A stretch of DNA of 64,000 bases, from positions 17,141-81,140 of IMG/VR virus record IMGVR_UViG_3300020176_000010. One strand, written 5' to 3'. Positions 41,068-47,888 of the stretch are shown here, one piece after another; the stretch's first letter is position 1; the number at the start of each line of letters is the position of its first letter. This DNA is from a virus. A model generated the notes under the pieces. The model made no database searches. It was not told the origin of the DNA and worked only from the letters and a program-made list of their open reading frames with translations. The position numbers were made by a program, and so were the translations under genes.

Positions 41068-41434
41068 GCTCTGTCTCCTGTGAAGCCTGCGCCTTGAGCG
41101 CTCGAATTTCAGCGAGGCGTGCAAGCAGCTCATCCTCCTCGTCGGCCATCGATAGATTCACGCGCTGCCGCAAGTCATCCAGCGCCTGCGCCGCAAGCTC
41201 TTCGAAGCGCCTGGCGATCACCTCCGCCAGCGCGACATCGAAGATCTTGCTCCTCCAGTAGTTTTGCGCACCGTGGCTTGCTTGGTGCCCAATTTGCGTT
41301 TCAACATTGATGGTGTGAAGTTTCCCAACAGGGCTGCCATCGAAGTGCGGCTGAGGCTTTTTGAGGAGGCTGACGTAATGCGCTGCGATGTCGTACTCGC
41401 GCTTCAGCTCGTCTGTTTTTTCGAACTTGCGCAT
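41054..41434 (-). CDS. Hypothetical helical protein
   Basis: 126 residues from ATG 41434, seven bases after AGGGG (a GTG two codons earlier is possible). The C-terminal half is a long helix (VIARRFEELAAQALDDLRQR; LLARLAEIRALKAQ). It follows the acyl carrier protein gene directly. Function unknown. Confidence 0.6.
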   Translation of the reverse strand: MRKFEKTDELKREYDIAAHYVSLLKKPQPHFDGSPVGKLHTINVETQIGHQASHGAQNYWRSKIFDVALAEVIARRFEELAAQALDDLRQRVNLSMADEEDELLARLAEIRALKAQASQETEHASA

Positions 41435-41436
41435 GA

Positions 41437-41721
41437 TCACGCCCCTGGGATTTTCGACTGGGCCAAGCTCGTCAGCTTCTGAACTAGCGTGACGGCGTCG
41501 CCGATGGTTGCAACCGCGGAGCCCTCTTCGTCGGACACCTCGATCTCGAACTCATCCTCGAGCGCCATGACCAACTCCACCAGGTCCAGGCTGTCGCAGC
41601 CCAGGTCTTTTTCTAGTGACTGCTCGGCGGCGATCGAGGCTTGCTCAATGCCGAGCTGCTCTGAGACCAGCTTGGTGATCCGCGGCAGGATCTCTTGCGT
41701 TGAAATTTCTGCAGTGCTCAT
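41437..41721 (-). CDS. acpP: Acyl carrier protein
   Basis: 94 residues. It carries the phosphopantetheine attachment motif GCDSLDLVELVMALEDEF, with the modifiable Ser in DSLDLVE, and the ACP helix I sequence ILPRITKLVSEQLG. Acyl carrier proteins ferry acyl chains on a 4'-phosphopantetheine arm added by the host. ATG 41721 follows GGAAAG. In a phage it could alter lipid metabolism, sequester host enzymes or act in a post-translational acylation; none is shown here. It has its own promoter at 41827. Confidence 0.9.
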   Translation of the reverse strand: MSTAEISTQEILPRITKLVSEQLGIEQASIAAEQSLEKDLGCDSLDLVELVMALEDEFEIEVSDEEGSAVATIGDAVTLVQKLTSLAQSKIPGA

Positions 41722-41826
41722 GTAATGCTTTCCAATGCAGGGCAACATCGCCCGCAACAACCCTGCACGCAGGGCTGGCGCGGATGTGGTCACGCCATGT
41801 TTATCTCTTTTTAAGCGAATGAGATA

Positions 41827-41854
41827 ATTATTGCAGAAGCAACATAAAACGCAA
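41827..41854 (-). promoter_or_regulatory. Leftward promoter with a near-match operator (acyl carrier protein gene)
   Basis: On the minus strand, -35 TTGCGT (41849-41854) and -10 AATAAT (41827-41832) are 16 bases apart. ATTG-N6-CAAC (41830-41843) is one base off the operator but lies across the spacer and -10. The 95-base leader to 41721 holds a CCCTGC/GCAGGG hairpin. Confidence 0.55.
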
Positions 41855-41888
41855 GTTCCGGCTGTTCCGGTGTTGCGTTTTTGTTGCG

Positions 41889-42233
41889 TCAGATCCTGAT
41901 AAATGAGATCTGGCAGTCGCAGATGTCTTCGCAGTCAATCCTGCTGGACGCCGTGAGCTGCTCGTAGGTGGGGCGAGCGATGCGGTAGCCGGCGCGCCTC
42001 ACATCTTCCAGGCAGAACTGCTCGCGGAACCAGACATCCAGGCCATCGGTTTGCCTGGCCAGCTCCGTCGCACGCCCGAGGCTCATGCCGTCCAGCTGAA
42101 TGTGCATCAACGCATAGTCGTCCTCCACTGCAACGCGGCTGACGATGTAGGTGTTGCCATCTGGGCACTTCACGCGAACGGCGTTCCATGCTGGATTGGT
42201 GGGTTTGGTGGTCTTCGTCCAGTAGTTGGCCAT
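41889..42233 (-). CDS. Hypothetical phage protein
   Basis: 114 residues: a beta-type first half (NAVRVKCPDGNTYIVSRVAV) and a Cys-containing end (SRIDCEDICDCQISFIRI). Its stop lies upstream of the acyl carrier protein promoter. It is two bases from the gene before it. No family recognised. Confidence 0.65.
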   Translation of the reverse strand: MANYWTKTTKPTNPAWNAVRVKCPDGNTYIVSRVAVEDDYALMHIQLDGMSLGRATELARQTDGLDVWFREQFCLEDVRRAGYRIARPTYEQLTASSRIDCEDICDCQISFIRI

Positions 42234-42235
42234 GG

Positions 42236-42667
42236 TTAGATTTCCTCACTTTCGATGCCATCCATCCGCTCGCGCTCGGCACGTAATGACTGGGCGGATT
42301 CCCAGCTGTCGACCCACTCCTGGAAGTGGTTGCGTTCATCGGTTTGCTCTCCGACGGTGGCCATATGGCTCTTCACCTGCTCGACCAGCGCGGCGCGCAG
42401 TGGCATGGTGGCGCGGTGGATGATGACGCCGGCGAGCTTCTGCTTCACCGGGAAGGCTGCGCACATCATCACCTCAGCTATCGCCTGACGCAGCTTCGGG
42501 TCTGCTGGGTTGAAGCCGTAGTGGCGCAGGATGCTGGCCACGCCCGGGGCATCCAGGCTCGGCGGTTTGAAGGCATCATCGATTGCGGCATCCACCGTGG
42601 GGCAAGTCTCGGGCACCAGCTCGAAAGAGCGACGCTCGGCGGCGGTGTAGTTGATCCTGGTGGCCAT
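42236..42667 (-). CDS. Hypothetical phage protein
   Basis: 143 residues, mainly helical. It includes APGVASILRHYGFNPADPKL and RAALVEQVKSHMATVGEQTD. It follows the J-domain-like gene by two bases. No family recognised. Confidence 0.65.
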   Translation of the reverse strand: MATRINYTAAERRSFELVPETCPTVDAAIDDAFKPPSLDAPGVASILRHYGFNPADPKLRQAIAEVMMCAAFPVKQKLAGVIIHRATMPLRAALVEQVKSHMATVGEQTDERNHFQEWVDSWESAQSLRAERERMDGIESEEI

Positions 42668-42669
42668 GG

Positions 42670-42960
42670 TCAGCCCGCCTTCCGCAGCGCCAGCAGGCGC
42701 GCAGTGATGTCGTTGGCAGCCTTGGAGCCGCCGTGTTTGTCCGGGTGGCACAGGCGCACCAGGGTGTCGATCTCGTCGGGCGTGAATGTGCCGCGCTGCA
42801 TCTGTGACTTTGGCACCAGGTCGCCGCGGTTGACCCGCCGCACCAGGTCATTCCACTTGTTCAGCAGCTCTTGGTACTCGAGCTCGGTGATGCGCTTCGC
42901 GATATCAAGCTCGGCAGCTGCGCGCAGCAAGCGGTTGTAGCTCTTCTGTGTGACGAACAT
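42670..42960 (-). CDS. Small J-domain-like protein
   Basis: 96 residues. The C-terminal part has the HPD tripeptide in VRLCHPDKHGGSKAANDITA followed by a helix LLALRK, the arrangement of the second and third helices of a J-domain. The upstream helix (LDIAKRITELEYQELLNKWN) could be the first. J-proteins stimulate DnaK/Hsp70. A minimal J-like protein would be a way to recruit the host chaperone for replication or assembly; this is inference. Confidence 0.6.
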   Translation of the reverse strand: MFVTQKSYNRLLRAAAELDIAKRITELEYQELLNKWNDLVRRVNRGDLVPKSQMQRGTFTPDEIDTLVRLCHPDKHGGSKAANDITARLLALRKAG

Positions 42961-42991
42961 GCGGGCCTTTCTGTACGGAGCTTTGCTCCCG

Positions 42992-43038
42992 AATTGATAG
43001 CTGCAAGCGCTTTCTGAATAAGCGCTAGACGTGAATTT
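42992..43038. repeat. Comamonadaceae-type interspersed repeat, copy 1
   Basis: AATTGATAGCTGCaAGCGCTT...AAGCGCTAGA is a ~47-base unit with an internal AGCGC stem. I recall this AATTGATAGCT...AGCGCTAGA repeat as abundant in intergenic regions of Acidovorax-like genomes. It lies right after the stop of the 83-aa gene. Confidence 0.65.
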
Positions 43039-43039
43039 G

Positions 43040-43291
43040 TCAGTCGAACTTGAAGACCAAGCCGCCGGCCAGCGGCTGGCAGTCAACCAACTCCTGGCGC
43101 TGCTCATCGGCTCCGCTGAAGCACACCAGATTGCCCTGGTAGTTCACCAGTCCGACTTCAGACCAGAGCTCAGGGTTCTGCCGGTAGTGATCTCCAGCGG
43201 ATGCGGAGACGTAGCCCGGGAATTCGTACACCCGACACTGCGGGTGGTGGACGTCGCCGGATGGTGGCGCGATGTAAAGAGTGGTGGTCAT
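43040..43291 (-). CDS. Hypothetical protein flanked by host-type repeats
   Basis: 83 residues with a beta-type sequence (YIAPPSGDVHHPQCRVYEFP; NPELWSEVGLVNYQGNLVCF) and an end DCQPLAGGLVFKFD. The gene sits exactly between two direct copies of the Comamonadaceae repeat, so it may have arrived from a host chromosome as a small cassette. No family recognised. Confidence 0.65.
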   Translation of the reverse strand: MTTTLYIAPPSGDVHHPQCRVYEFPGYVSASAGDHYRQNPELWSEVGLVNYQGNLVCFSGADEQRQELVDCQPLAGGLVFKFD

Positions 43292-43301
43292 AATTGCTCC
43301 T

Positions 43302-43349
43302 TAATTGATAGCTGCTTGCGCTTGCTAATCAAGCGCTAGAGGCAGATTT
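43302..43349. repeat. Comamonadaceae-type interspersed repeat, copy 2
   Basis: TAATTGATAGCTGCTTGCGCTT...AAGCGCTAGAGGCAGATTT, same orientation as copy 1 and about 310 bases from it. The GCGCTT/AAGCGC stem could also act as a hairpin in the leader of the 83-aa gene. Confidence 0.7.
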
Positions 43350-43387
43350 CACTGGGAAACCCTGGCACGCAGGGCTTCGCGGTGGAA

Positions 43388-43774
43388 TCAGGCCGCCTGC
43401 TTCAGTTCGCCGCGACCCAGGCGGGTGCCGTCGAGCTGGAAGAAGTACACGGGGTTGAACTCACCCCAGGCGGCGGCGCGCGGGCCGTACAGGTGACCTT
43501 CATCCTTGGATGGGATGTAGACCGCGATGCAGTCCTGGTTCAGCTTCTCTGCCAGCCAGGTGGTGCACACACGGACGTCACCGGTGTGGGATGCGCGCAC
43601 CACCAAAGTGGGCTCCGTGTCGCTGGCCACGATGGCAAAGCCGATGACCTTGAAGTTCAGGCACTTCACAGATGTGAGTGCTGTTTCGAACAATGGGATC
43701 TCGCGGCCAACCGAGTAGACGTTGTCGAACTCTTGTGGGATTCCGTTCAGGCCAATATTGAGAATGACTTCCAT
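43388..43774 (-). CDS. Hypothetical phage protein
   Basis: 128 residues from ATG 43774 with AAAGGA upstream. It is beta-rich (VKCLNFKVIGFAIVASDTEP; CTTWLAEKLNQDCIAVYIPS) and ends GTRLGRGELKQAA. A longer frame exists upstream, but it crosses a CAACAAAAACTTGCG block shared with the leftward promoters. It is the first gene of the 43.8-40.1 kb leftward run. Function unknown. Confidence 0.7.
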   Translation of the reverse strand: MEVILNIGLNGIPQEFDNVYSVGREIPLFETALTSVKCLNFKVIGFAIVASDTEPTLVVRASHTGDVRVCTTWLAEKLNQDCIAVYIPSKDEGHLYGPRAAAWGEFNPVYFFQLDGTRLGRGELKQAA

Positions 43775-43906
43775 GATGTTTCCTTTACTACTGCAACAAA
43801 AACTTGCGATAGAGTGATTATGCACGCCAAGGAAAAATCAAGGAAATAAATAACCTTGCGACTTTGTCTGGTATTGGTGAAGATCGTTGTCTTCGCGCAA
43901 CGTTTG

Positions 43907-43935
43907 TTGCGAACACGACAGGATGTGTGTAGAAT
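43907..43935 (+). promoter_or_regulatory. Candidate late promoter
   Basis: -35 TTGCGA (43907-43912) and -10 TAGAAT (43930-43935) are 17 bases apart. The inverted repeat GCAAC-gttt-GTTGC (43897-43910) covers the -35 box. It is the only clear promoter before the lysis and morphogenesis genes, and a terminator lies about 125 bases downstream. Confidence 0.75.
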
Positions 43936-43941
43936 CGCGCG

Positions 43942-44064
43942 CAGTCAGAATTGACCACGGCCATCAACAGGCCCGGCGCCAGCGGAACCCGTCTTTCGCT
44001 GACGTACTGTTAACCCGGCAGCGCGCCCATCACATCTTGATGCGCGAGCTCGTCCGGGTTTTTT
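43942..44064 (+). ncRNA. Late leader transcript or small RNA ending at an intrinsic terminator
   Basis: From the likely start near 43942 a ~123-base RNA runs to the terminator. Inner pairing includes GTCAG (43944) with CTGAC (43999), and CAGCG with CGCTG. No credible gene lies here. In lambda the late promoter gives a short leader RNA that ends at a terminator unless Q is present; the layout here is the same. Confidence 0.6.
44012..44064 (+). terminator. Leader terminator of the late operon
   Basis: AACCCGG (44012-44018) pairs with CCGGGTT (44054-44060) and runs into TTTTTTG; the loop holds further GCGCG and CATCA/TGATG pairing. It would stop transcription before the lysis genes unless antiterminated. 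Confidence 0.85.
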
Positions 44065-44151
44065 GTTTTGCGGCGCCCGCTGAAGTGATGGCGGGTTTGG
44101 GTTGGGGGTTCCTGGCCGGTGGCCGCAGCTATATCGCCAACCGGAATATCC

Positions 44152-44286
44152 ATGCGCTACAAAGCCAAGTTCCAGAATGGCGTGTGGAAGTTGTTTGACA
44201 GCCACACGTACACCGACATCGACACCTTCGATACGCAGAAGGCTGCCGAGCTGGCGGCCGATCGGGCCAACGCTCGCAGGCGTTGA
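44152..44286 (+). CDS. Small hypothetical protein
   Basis: 44 residues: MRYKAKFQNGVWKLFDSHTY, then DIDTFDTQKAAELAADRANA and a basic end. The pattern of a strand pair with FDT-x-x-A-A resembles small phage proteins acting on nucleic acid, but it is too short to classify. It is the first possible gene after the late terminator; the ribosome site is weak. Confidence 0.5.
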   Translation: MRYKAKFQNGVWKLFDSHTYTDIDTFDTQKAAELAADRANARRR

Positions 44287-44308
44287 TCGCAAACCCAGCA
44301 AGCGATTG

Positions 44309-44425
44309 ACACCGCGCCCGCTCAGGGTGTGGTGAAGACAAAGCTGGCCCAAGCAAACGGTGGGCAAACCGCTTGCCACCGGATGCGCCCGGCATCAGCT
44401 CCCACCACCACGGGACGCCGGGCGC
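44309..44425 (+). other. Cluster of three RNA hairpins before the lysis genes
   Basis: The 165 bases at 44287-44451 hold no gene but three stems: ACACC/GGTGT (44309-44330), GGTGGgCAA/TTGCCACC (44359-44380) and a perfect 9-bp GCGCCCGGC/GCCGGGCGC (44385-44425). No U-run follows. It may be a regulatory leader of the lysis operon. Confidence 0.5.
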
Positions 44426-44451
44426 AAGCCGCAGAAGTTAAGAGGTGCCGC

Positions 44452-44763
44452 ATGCAGGACAGCCCACGCCGCCCTGATGGGGGATCGGATAGACGTGTCG
44501 GTCAGGCGTTGACGACTGAGATCGTCAAATACATCGACCACGCTGTCGAGAGCAAGGTGCGCGAGTTTGCGAACTCAGCAATCCCAGACGGAGACGTCGC
44601 CAAACACAAGGCAGGGCACCTACAGAGGATGGAGTCCGAAAAGGACCGGCAAGCCCTGTGGAAGAGCGTGCGGGAGAAGGTACTCGCAGGCGGCATCTGG
44701 TCCGCTGTGGCGCTGCTTGCAACGGCTGCGGCCGAAGGAGCAAAGCAATGGCTTCAACGTTGA
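44452..44763 (+). CDS. Holin-like protein with C-terminal membrane segment
   Basis: 103 residues from ATG 44452 (AAGAGG upstream). A soluble helical region (YIDHAVESKVREFANSAIPD; RQALWKSVREKVLAGG) ends in one hydrophobic segment (IWSAVALLATAAAEGAKQWL). The position directly before the lysozyme group fits a holin or antiholin with a tail-anchored topology. No holin family is certain. Confidence 0.6.
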   Translation: MQDSPRRPDGGSDRRVGQALTTEIVKYIDHAVESKVREFANSAIPDGDVAKHKAGHLQRMESEKDRQALWKSVREKVLAGGIWSAVALLATAAAEGAKQWLQR

Positions 44764-45212
44764 GGCACAAGCTGCGGTGCATGCTTGTGAACACCATCCC
44801 GTTCGCGGTTGTTCTTGGGTTGCTTTCCACTGTGAAGATGCTCGAGCCAGTTGTGCTGCCTGTGGTCACTGGTTTCGTGGTGCACGAGATCTCCCAAGCG
44901 GGACAGCTTGTGACCATCTCCGGCACGATGATCAAGGAGCGCGAGAGTTGCAAGTTCGAGAGTGTGACTGCGTACAGCGTGTTCCCTGCCGGTATCGAGA
45001 AGCAGCGCGTGCCGATCTTGTTCCTGGACTCCCGCGGTGATGACATGTCAAACCGCACCAGTGGCGCCCAGAAGTGGGGTCCGTGGCGCATCACCATACC
45101 GGTGTCACCCAAGACGGTGGCCATCGAATTAACAAGCCTTCACACCTGCCATTGGATGTGGGGGCAAACAACGCTGCTCGCTACGGTGCCACTGGTCAGC
45201 GAGACCCACTGA
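44748..45212 (+). CDS. Membrane-anchored hypothetical protein of the lysis region
   Basis: 154 residues from ATG 44748 with GAAGGAG upstream. One or two hydrophobic segments lie at the N-terminus (NTIPFAVVLGLLSTVKML; VVLPVVTGFVVHEI). A soluble part follows with SGTMIKERESCKFESVTAYS and GPWRITIPVSPKTVAIEL. It overlaps the holin-like gene by 16 bases. It may be a holin partner or a periplasmic factor in lysis; unproven. Confidence 0.6.
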   Translation: MASTLRHKLRCMLVNTIPFAVVLGLLSTVKMLEPVVLPVVTGFVVHEISQAGQLVTISGTMIKERESCKFESVTAYSVFPAGIEKQRVPILFLDSRGDDMSNRTSGAQKWGPWRITIPVSPKTVAIELTSLHTCHWMWGQTTLLATVPLVSETH

Positions 45213-45224
45213 GCGAGGTAGCGC

Positions 45225-46088
45225 ATGGCACAAATCAACAAGGCTGGAGAGGATCTCGTCTTCAGCTACGAGCAGTACCGTGAGTTCGCGTACCCAGACC
45301 CAGCAAGCCCCCTGGCCAAGGCCACCCGCGGCATGCGTGTACGCTGGGGCTATCGCCCTGCTCGAGAAATCATTGCGGAGCTCGACGAAAGCGTTAAGCA
45401 TCTGCACGGCAACCCATGGACCTGCGGCATCGGCCGCACGCGTGGCGTGACCATCGATACCCGCATGTCCAAGGCTGAGGCCTGGAAGGACATGAGAGCC
45501 GAGCTCGACATGGTCGCCACCCAGGTGCGCGACGCGTGCAAGATCGAGCCCAACGAAAACGAACTGGCCGCCATGACCAGCCTGGCCTACAACATCGGCA
45601 TGGGCTGGAGTGGCTCCAAGAAACCAGCCGGCGCAAAAGACGGCTTCCGCCAGTCCAGCGTCCTGCGCGCCCACAACCGTGGCGACAAGCAGGCGGCCGC
45701 CCGGGCGTTCCGATTGTGGAACCGCGCCGGCGGGGTGGAGATGGATGGGCTGACCAAGCGCCGGGTGTCAGAAGCTGACCTGTACCTGAAAGCGCCGCGA
45801 GTGCTGATGGACCCAGCTGTAGATGATGGCGATGACCCAACGATGCCTCAGACGGTGGATGCCGAGCGCCCCATGACGCAGAGCTCCATCAACCGCAGCG
45901 CCTTGGTGGCCGGCGGCACGGCCGCTGCAGCCACGGTTGCTGAGACGGCCCGCACGGCGGCCGAGGTGAAGTACAGCGTGGCCCAGCTGGGCGACTGGCT
46001 TCTGCCCGTTATGTTGCTGGTGATTGTGGCCCTGTGCGGCTACATCATTTACGAGCGCGTCCGCGTGCGCAAGCAAGGCTGGTACTGA
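45225..46088 (+). CDS. GH24-type lysozyme with C-terminal transmembrane anchor
   Basis: 287 residues. The start LVFSYEQYREFAYPDPASPL shows the lysozyme pattern of a catalytic Glu16, eight residues, then Asp25. WGYRPA, AYNIGMGWSGS and SSVLRAHNRGDKQAAARAFR, LWNRAGG follow as in the phage lysozyme fold. It would cut the glycan strands of peptidoglycan. No signal peptide is seen. Residues ~258-276 (LPVMLLVIVALCGYIIY) form a membrane helix followed by a basic tail, an unusual place for an anchor. It overlaps the next gene as TGATG. Confidence 0.85.
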   Translation: MAQINKAGEDLVFSYEQYREFAYPDPASPLAKATRGMRVRWGYRPAREIIAELDESVKHLHGNPWTCGIGRTRGVTIDTRMSKAEAWKDMRAELDMVATQVRDACKIEPNENELAAMTSLAYNIGMGWSGSKKPAGAKDGFRQSSVLRAHNRGDKQAAARAFRLWNRAGGVEMDGLTKRRVSEADLYLKAPRVLMDPAVDDGDDPTMPQTVDAERPMTQSSINRSALVAGGTAAAATVAETARTAAEVKYSVAQLGDWLLPVMLLVIVALCGYIIYERVRVRKQGWY

Positions 46089-46543
46089 TGACGGTTATCG
46101 CCTGGGATGGAAAGATACTGGCAGCAGACAAGCGCTGCTTGAGCGCCTGGCGCGCCGGCACGGTAACCAAGCTGCACAGCATCAACAACAAATCCGTTGC
46201 CGCCATTGCCGGTGATCTGGCCAAAGGCATGGAGATGATCCAGTGGTTGCGCGATGGTGCAATACCGGGCTCATTCCCAGCTGCGCAGCGCACCAGCGAA
46301 TACGTGCTTGTTGCCGAGCTCCGGCACGGTGGACTGCTGTACCTCTACGAGGACTCGCCAGTGCCGTTTCGAGTCGAGGACAAGGTGTGGGCTGGTGGGA
46401 GTGGGCGCGACTTCGCCCTGATGGCCATGCACCTTGGGCACAGCGCTGTTGATGCGGTGAAGCTGACGTCCGTGCTCACCCAGGGGTGCGGCAACGGCGT
46501 GAACTCCGCATGGTTCGAGCGCGGCAGCCTGGAGATGAGATGA
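46088..46543 (+). CDS. HslV/proteasome-beta-like Ntn-hydrolase
   Basis: 151 residues beginning MTVIAWDGKILAADKR: after Met removal the N-terminal Thr would be the nucleophile of an Ntn-hydrolase. Lys residues and the segments AAIAGDLAKGMEMIQWLRDG and VWAGGSGRDFALMAMHLG match phage proteins annotated as proteasome-beta or HslV-like. It sits between lysozyme and spanin genes, coupled to both. Its substrate is unknown. Confidence 0.75.
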   Translation: MTVIAWDGKILAADKRCLSAWRAGTVTKLHSINNKSVAAIAGDLAKGMEMIQWLRDGAIPGSFPAAQRTSEYVLVAELRHGGLLYLYEDSPVPFRVEDKVWAGGSGRDFALMAMHLGHSAVDAVKLTSVLTQGCGNGVNSAWFERGSLEMR

Positions 46544-47076
46544 CCAAGATATTCGACCTGATCCCCAGCTGGGTGTACGCCGCTGCTGTCGCGCTGCTGT
46601 CGACCATGCTGCTCCTGCAATGGAGCGCCAGCAACGTCGAGATCCAGCGCCAGAAGATGGCCGTGCTGGCGGAGCAGAAGAAGCACAGCGACTGCGTCGC
46701 CGAGCAGCTGAAGATCAACACCAAGGCCAAGGACGAAGCCCGCCAGCGCGAGCAGGACCTGCAGGCCCAAGCCGACAAGGATCGCCATGAATCGCAAACT
46801 CGCATCAATCGCCTGCGCACTGAGCGCGATGCTGCTCTTGCCAAGCTGCGCGACCGCCCCCAGCGACCCGCAAGTGCAAACGGAATTGTCCTGCCCTCGC
46901 CTGCCGGATCCGGGCCCCAAGCCAGCGGTTGCACAGGGGCCGAGCTTTACCGAGAGGACGCTGAAGCTGCTCTCGGGATCGGCTTCGACGCAGAAGAGCT
47001 CCGACTTGAATACAACAAGCTCTGGTCCCTCTACGAGCGGGCTCGGGCTCAAACCCCCCAAGCAGTGAAGCAATGA
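46540..47076 (+). CDS. Rz: Rz-like inner-membrane spanin
   Basis: 178 residues from ATG 46540 (ATGA overlap). A single N-terminal membrane helix (WVYAAAVALLSTMLLLQW) leads to a long periplasmic coiled coil (AKDEARQREQDLQAQADKDR), as in i-spanins. With the outer-membrane lipoprotein Rz1 it fuses the two membranes in the last step of lysis. The Rz1 gene lies wholly inside this one in another frame. Confidence 0.85.
   Translation: MTKIFDLIPSWVYAAAVALLSTMLLLQWSASNVEIQRQKMAVLAEQKKHSDCVAEQLKINTKAKDEARQREQDLQAQADKDRHESQTRINRLRTERDAALAKLRDRPQRPASANGIVLPSPAGSGPQASGCTGAELYREDAEAALGIGFDAEELRLEYNKLWSLYERARAQTPQAVKQ
46787..47068 (+). CDS. Rz1: Rz1-like outer-membrane spanin lipoprotein (embedded)
   Basis: 93 residues read in a second frame within Rz. 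The start MNRKLASIACALSAMLLL is a lipoprotein signal with lipobox LPSC, so Cys21 would be lipid-modified. The mature part is Pro- and Ser-rich (PRLPDPGPKPAVAQGPS), typical of Rz1. Full embedding is one of the known Rz/Rz1 arrangements. Confidence 0.88.
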   Translation: MNRKLASIACALSAMLLLPSCATAPSDPQVQTELSCPRLPDPGPKPAVAQGPSFTERTLKLLSGSASTQKSSDLNTTSSGPSTSGLGLKPPKQ

Positions 47077-47363
47077 CCAACCAATACCAACCTCACGAAG
47101 AGCGCGTCATCACCGAGAAGGCAGAGCTCGACCAGAAGATCGAGAAGCTGGGCGCGTTCCAGAATACCGACGCCTTCAACGCCCTGCCAGAAGAGCAGCG
47201 GAAACTGCTGACCATGCAGTGCAATACGATGCGCAACTACAGCTGGATTCTCGGCAAGCGCATCGAGCTGTTCACGCCAACACCCCAGGAAGACGACAAC
47301 GACTTCCCCCTGGGCAAGGCTTGTGACCTGAGCGGCGACGGCACCTGCGAAGCATGCACCTAA
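47073..47363 (+). CDS. crAss001_48-like small phage protein
   Basis: 96 residues. ERVITEKAELDQKIEKLGAF, ALPEEQRKLLTMQCNTMRNY and SWILGKRIELF match a small helical family known from many phages (crAss001_48-related, from recall). Function unknown. It overlaps the spanin gene by four bases and the HNH gene by ten. Confidence 0.75.
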   Translation: MTNQYQPHEERVITEKAELDQKIEKLGAFQNTDAFNALPEEQRKLLTMQCNTMRNYSWILGKRIELFTPTPQEDDNDFPLGKACDLSGDGTCEACT

Positions 47364-47830
47364 CGCAGTCCAGGCTTATTGAGTTGCTTGAGTACGACCC
47401 AGATTCTGGGCGCTTCATGTGGCGAGCAACCGGGCCCGGCCGCCGTCGCAAGGAGGCTGGCAGTGCGCCAAACAAGGGAAACCCATACCGACGCATACAG
47501 GTTGATGGGGTGCTCTATTACGCGCACCGCTTGGCATACCTATACATGACAGGAGAAATGCCGGAGGTCGTTGATCATAGGGATGGCGACGAATCCAACT
47601 GTCGTTGGGAAAACCTCCGCGCCTCAAGCGGCTCAGATAACGGAAAAAACGTAAATAGGCGCGGCTACCATCAGAGCAAGAGTGGGCGATTTGTAGCTCA
47701 ACTGACTACCGACTACAGAACAGAACACATCGGCACCTTCGATACGCCGGATGAGGCCAGGGCGGCATATGTCCAGGCAAAGGCAGCCTCTCATGCAGCC
47801 TGGATCACCGGGCAAGGCTCTTCCGCATAA
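47354..47830 (+). CDS. HNH homing endonuclease with AP2-like tail
   Basis: 158 residues. The HNH core is YYAHRLAYLYMTGEMPEVVD, then HRDGDESNCRWENLRASSGS. The AP2-type tail is RGYHQSKSGRFVAQLTTDY, then GTFDTPDEARAAYVQAKAAS. It overlaps the previous gene by ten bases. Free-standing homing enzyme between the lysis and terminase genes. Confidence 0.9.
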   Translation: MHLTQSRLIELLEYDPDSGRFMWRATGPGRRRKEAGSAPNKGNPYRRIQVDGVLYYAHRLAYLYMTGEMPEVVDHRDGDESNCRWENLRASSGSDNGKNVNRRGYHQSKSGRFVAQLTTDYRTEHIGTFDTPDEARAAYVQAKAASHAAWITGQGSSA

Positions 47831-47888
47831 GCGAACTTCGCCAGTAACCCTGGCGCAAGAGATCAACAACACCTCACCGAGACCCACC

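Noticed and set aside
43887-44198. Plus-strand open frame of 103 codons across the late promoter
   Set aside because: It crosses the promoter -10 box and the leader terminator, and has no domain.
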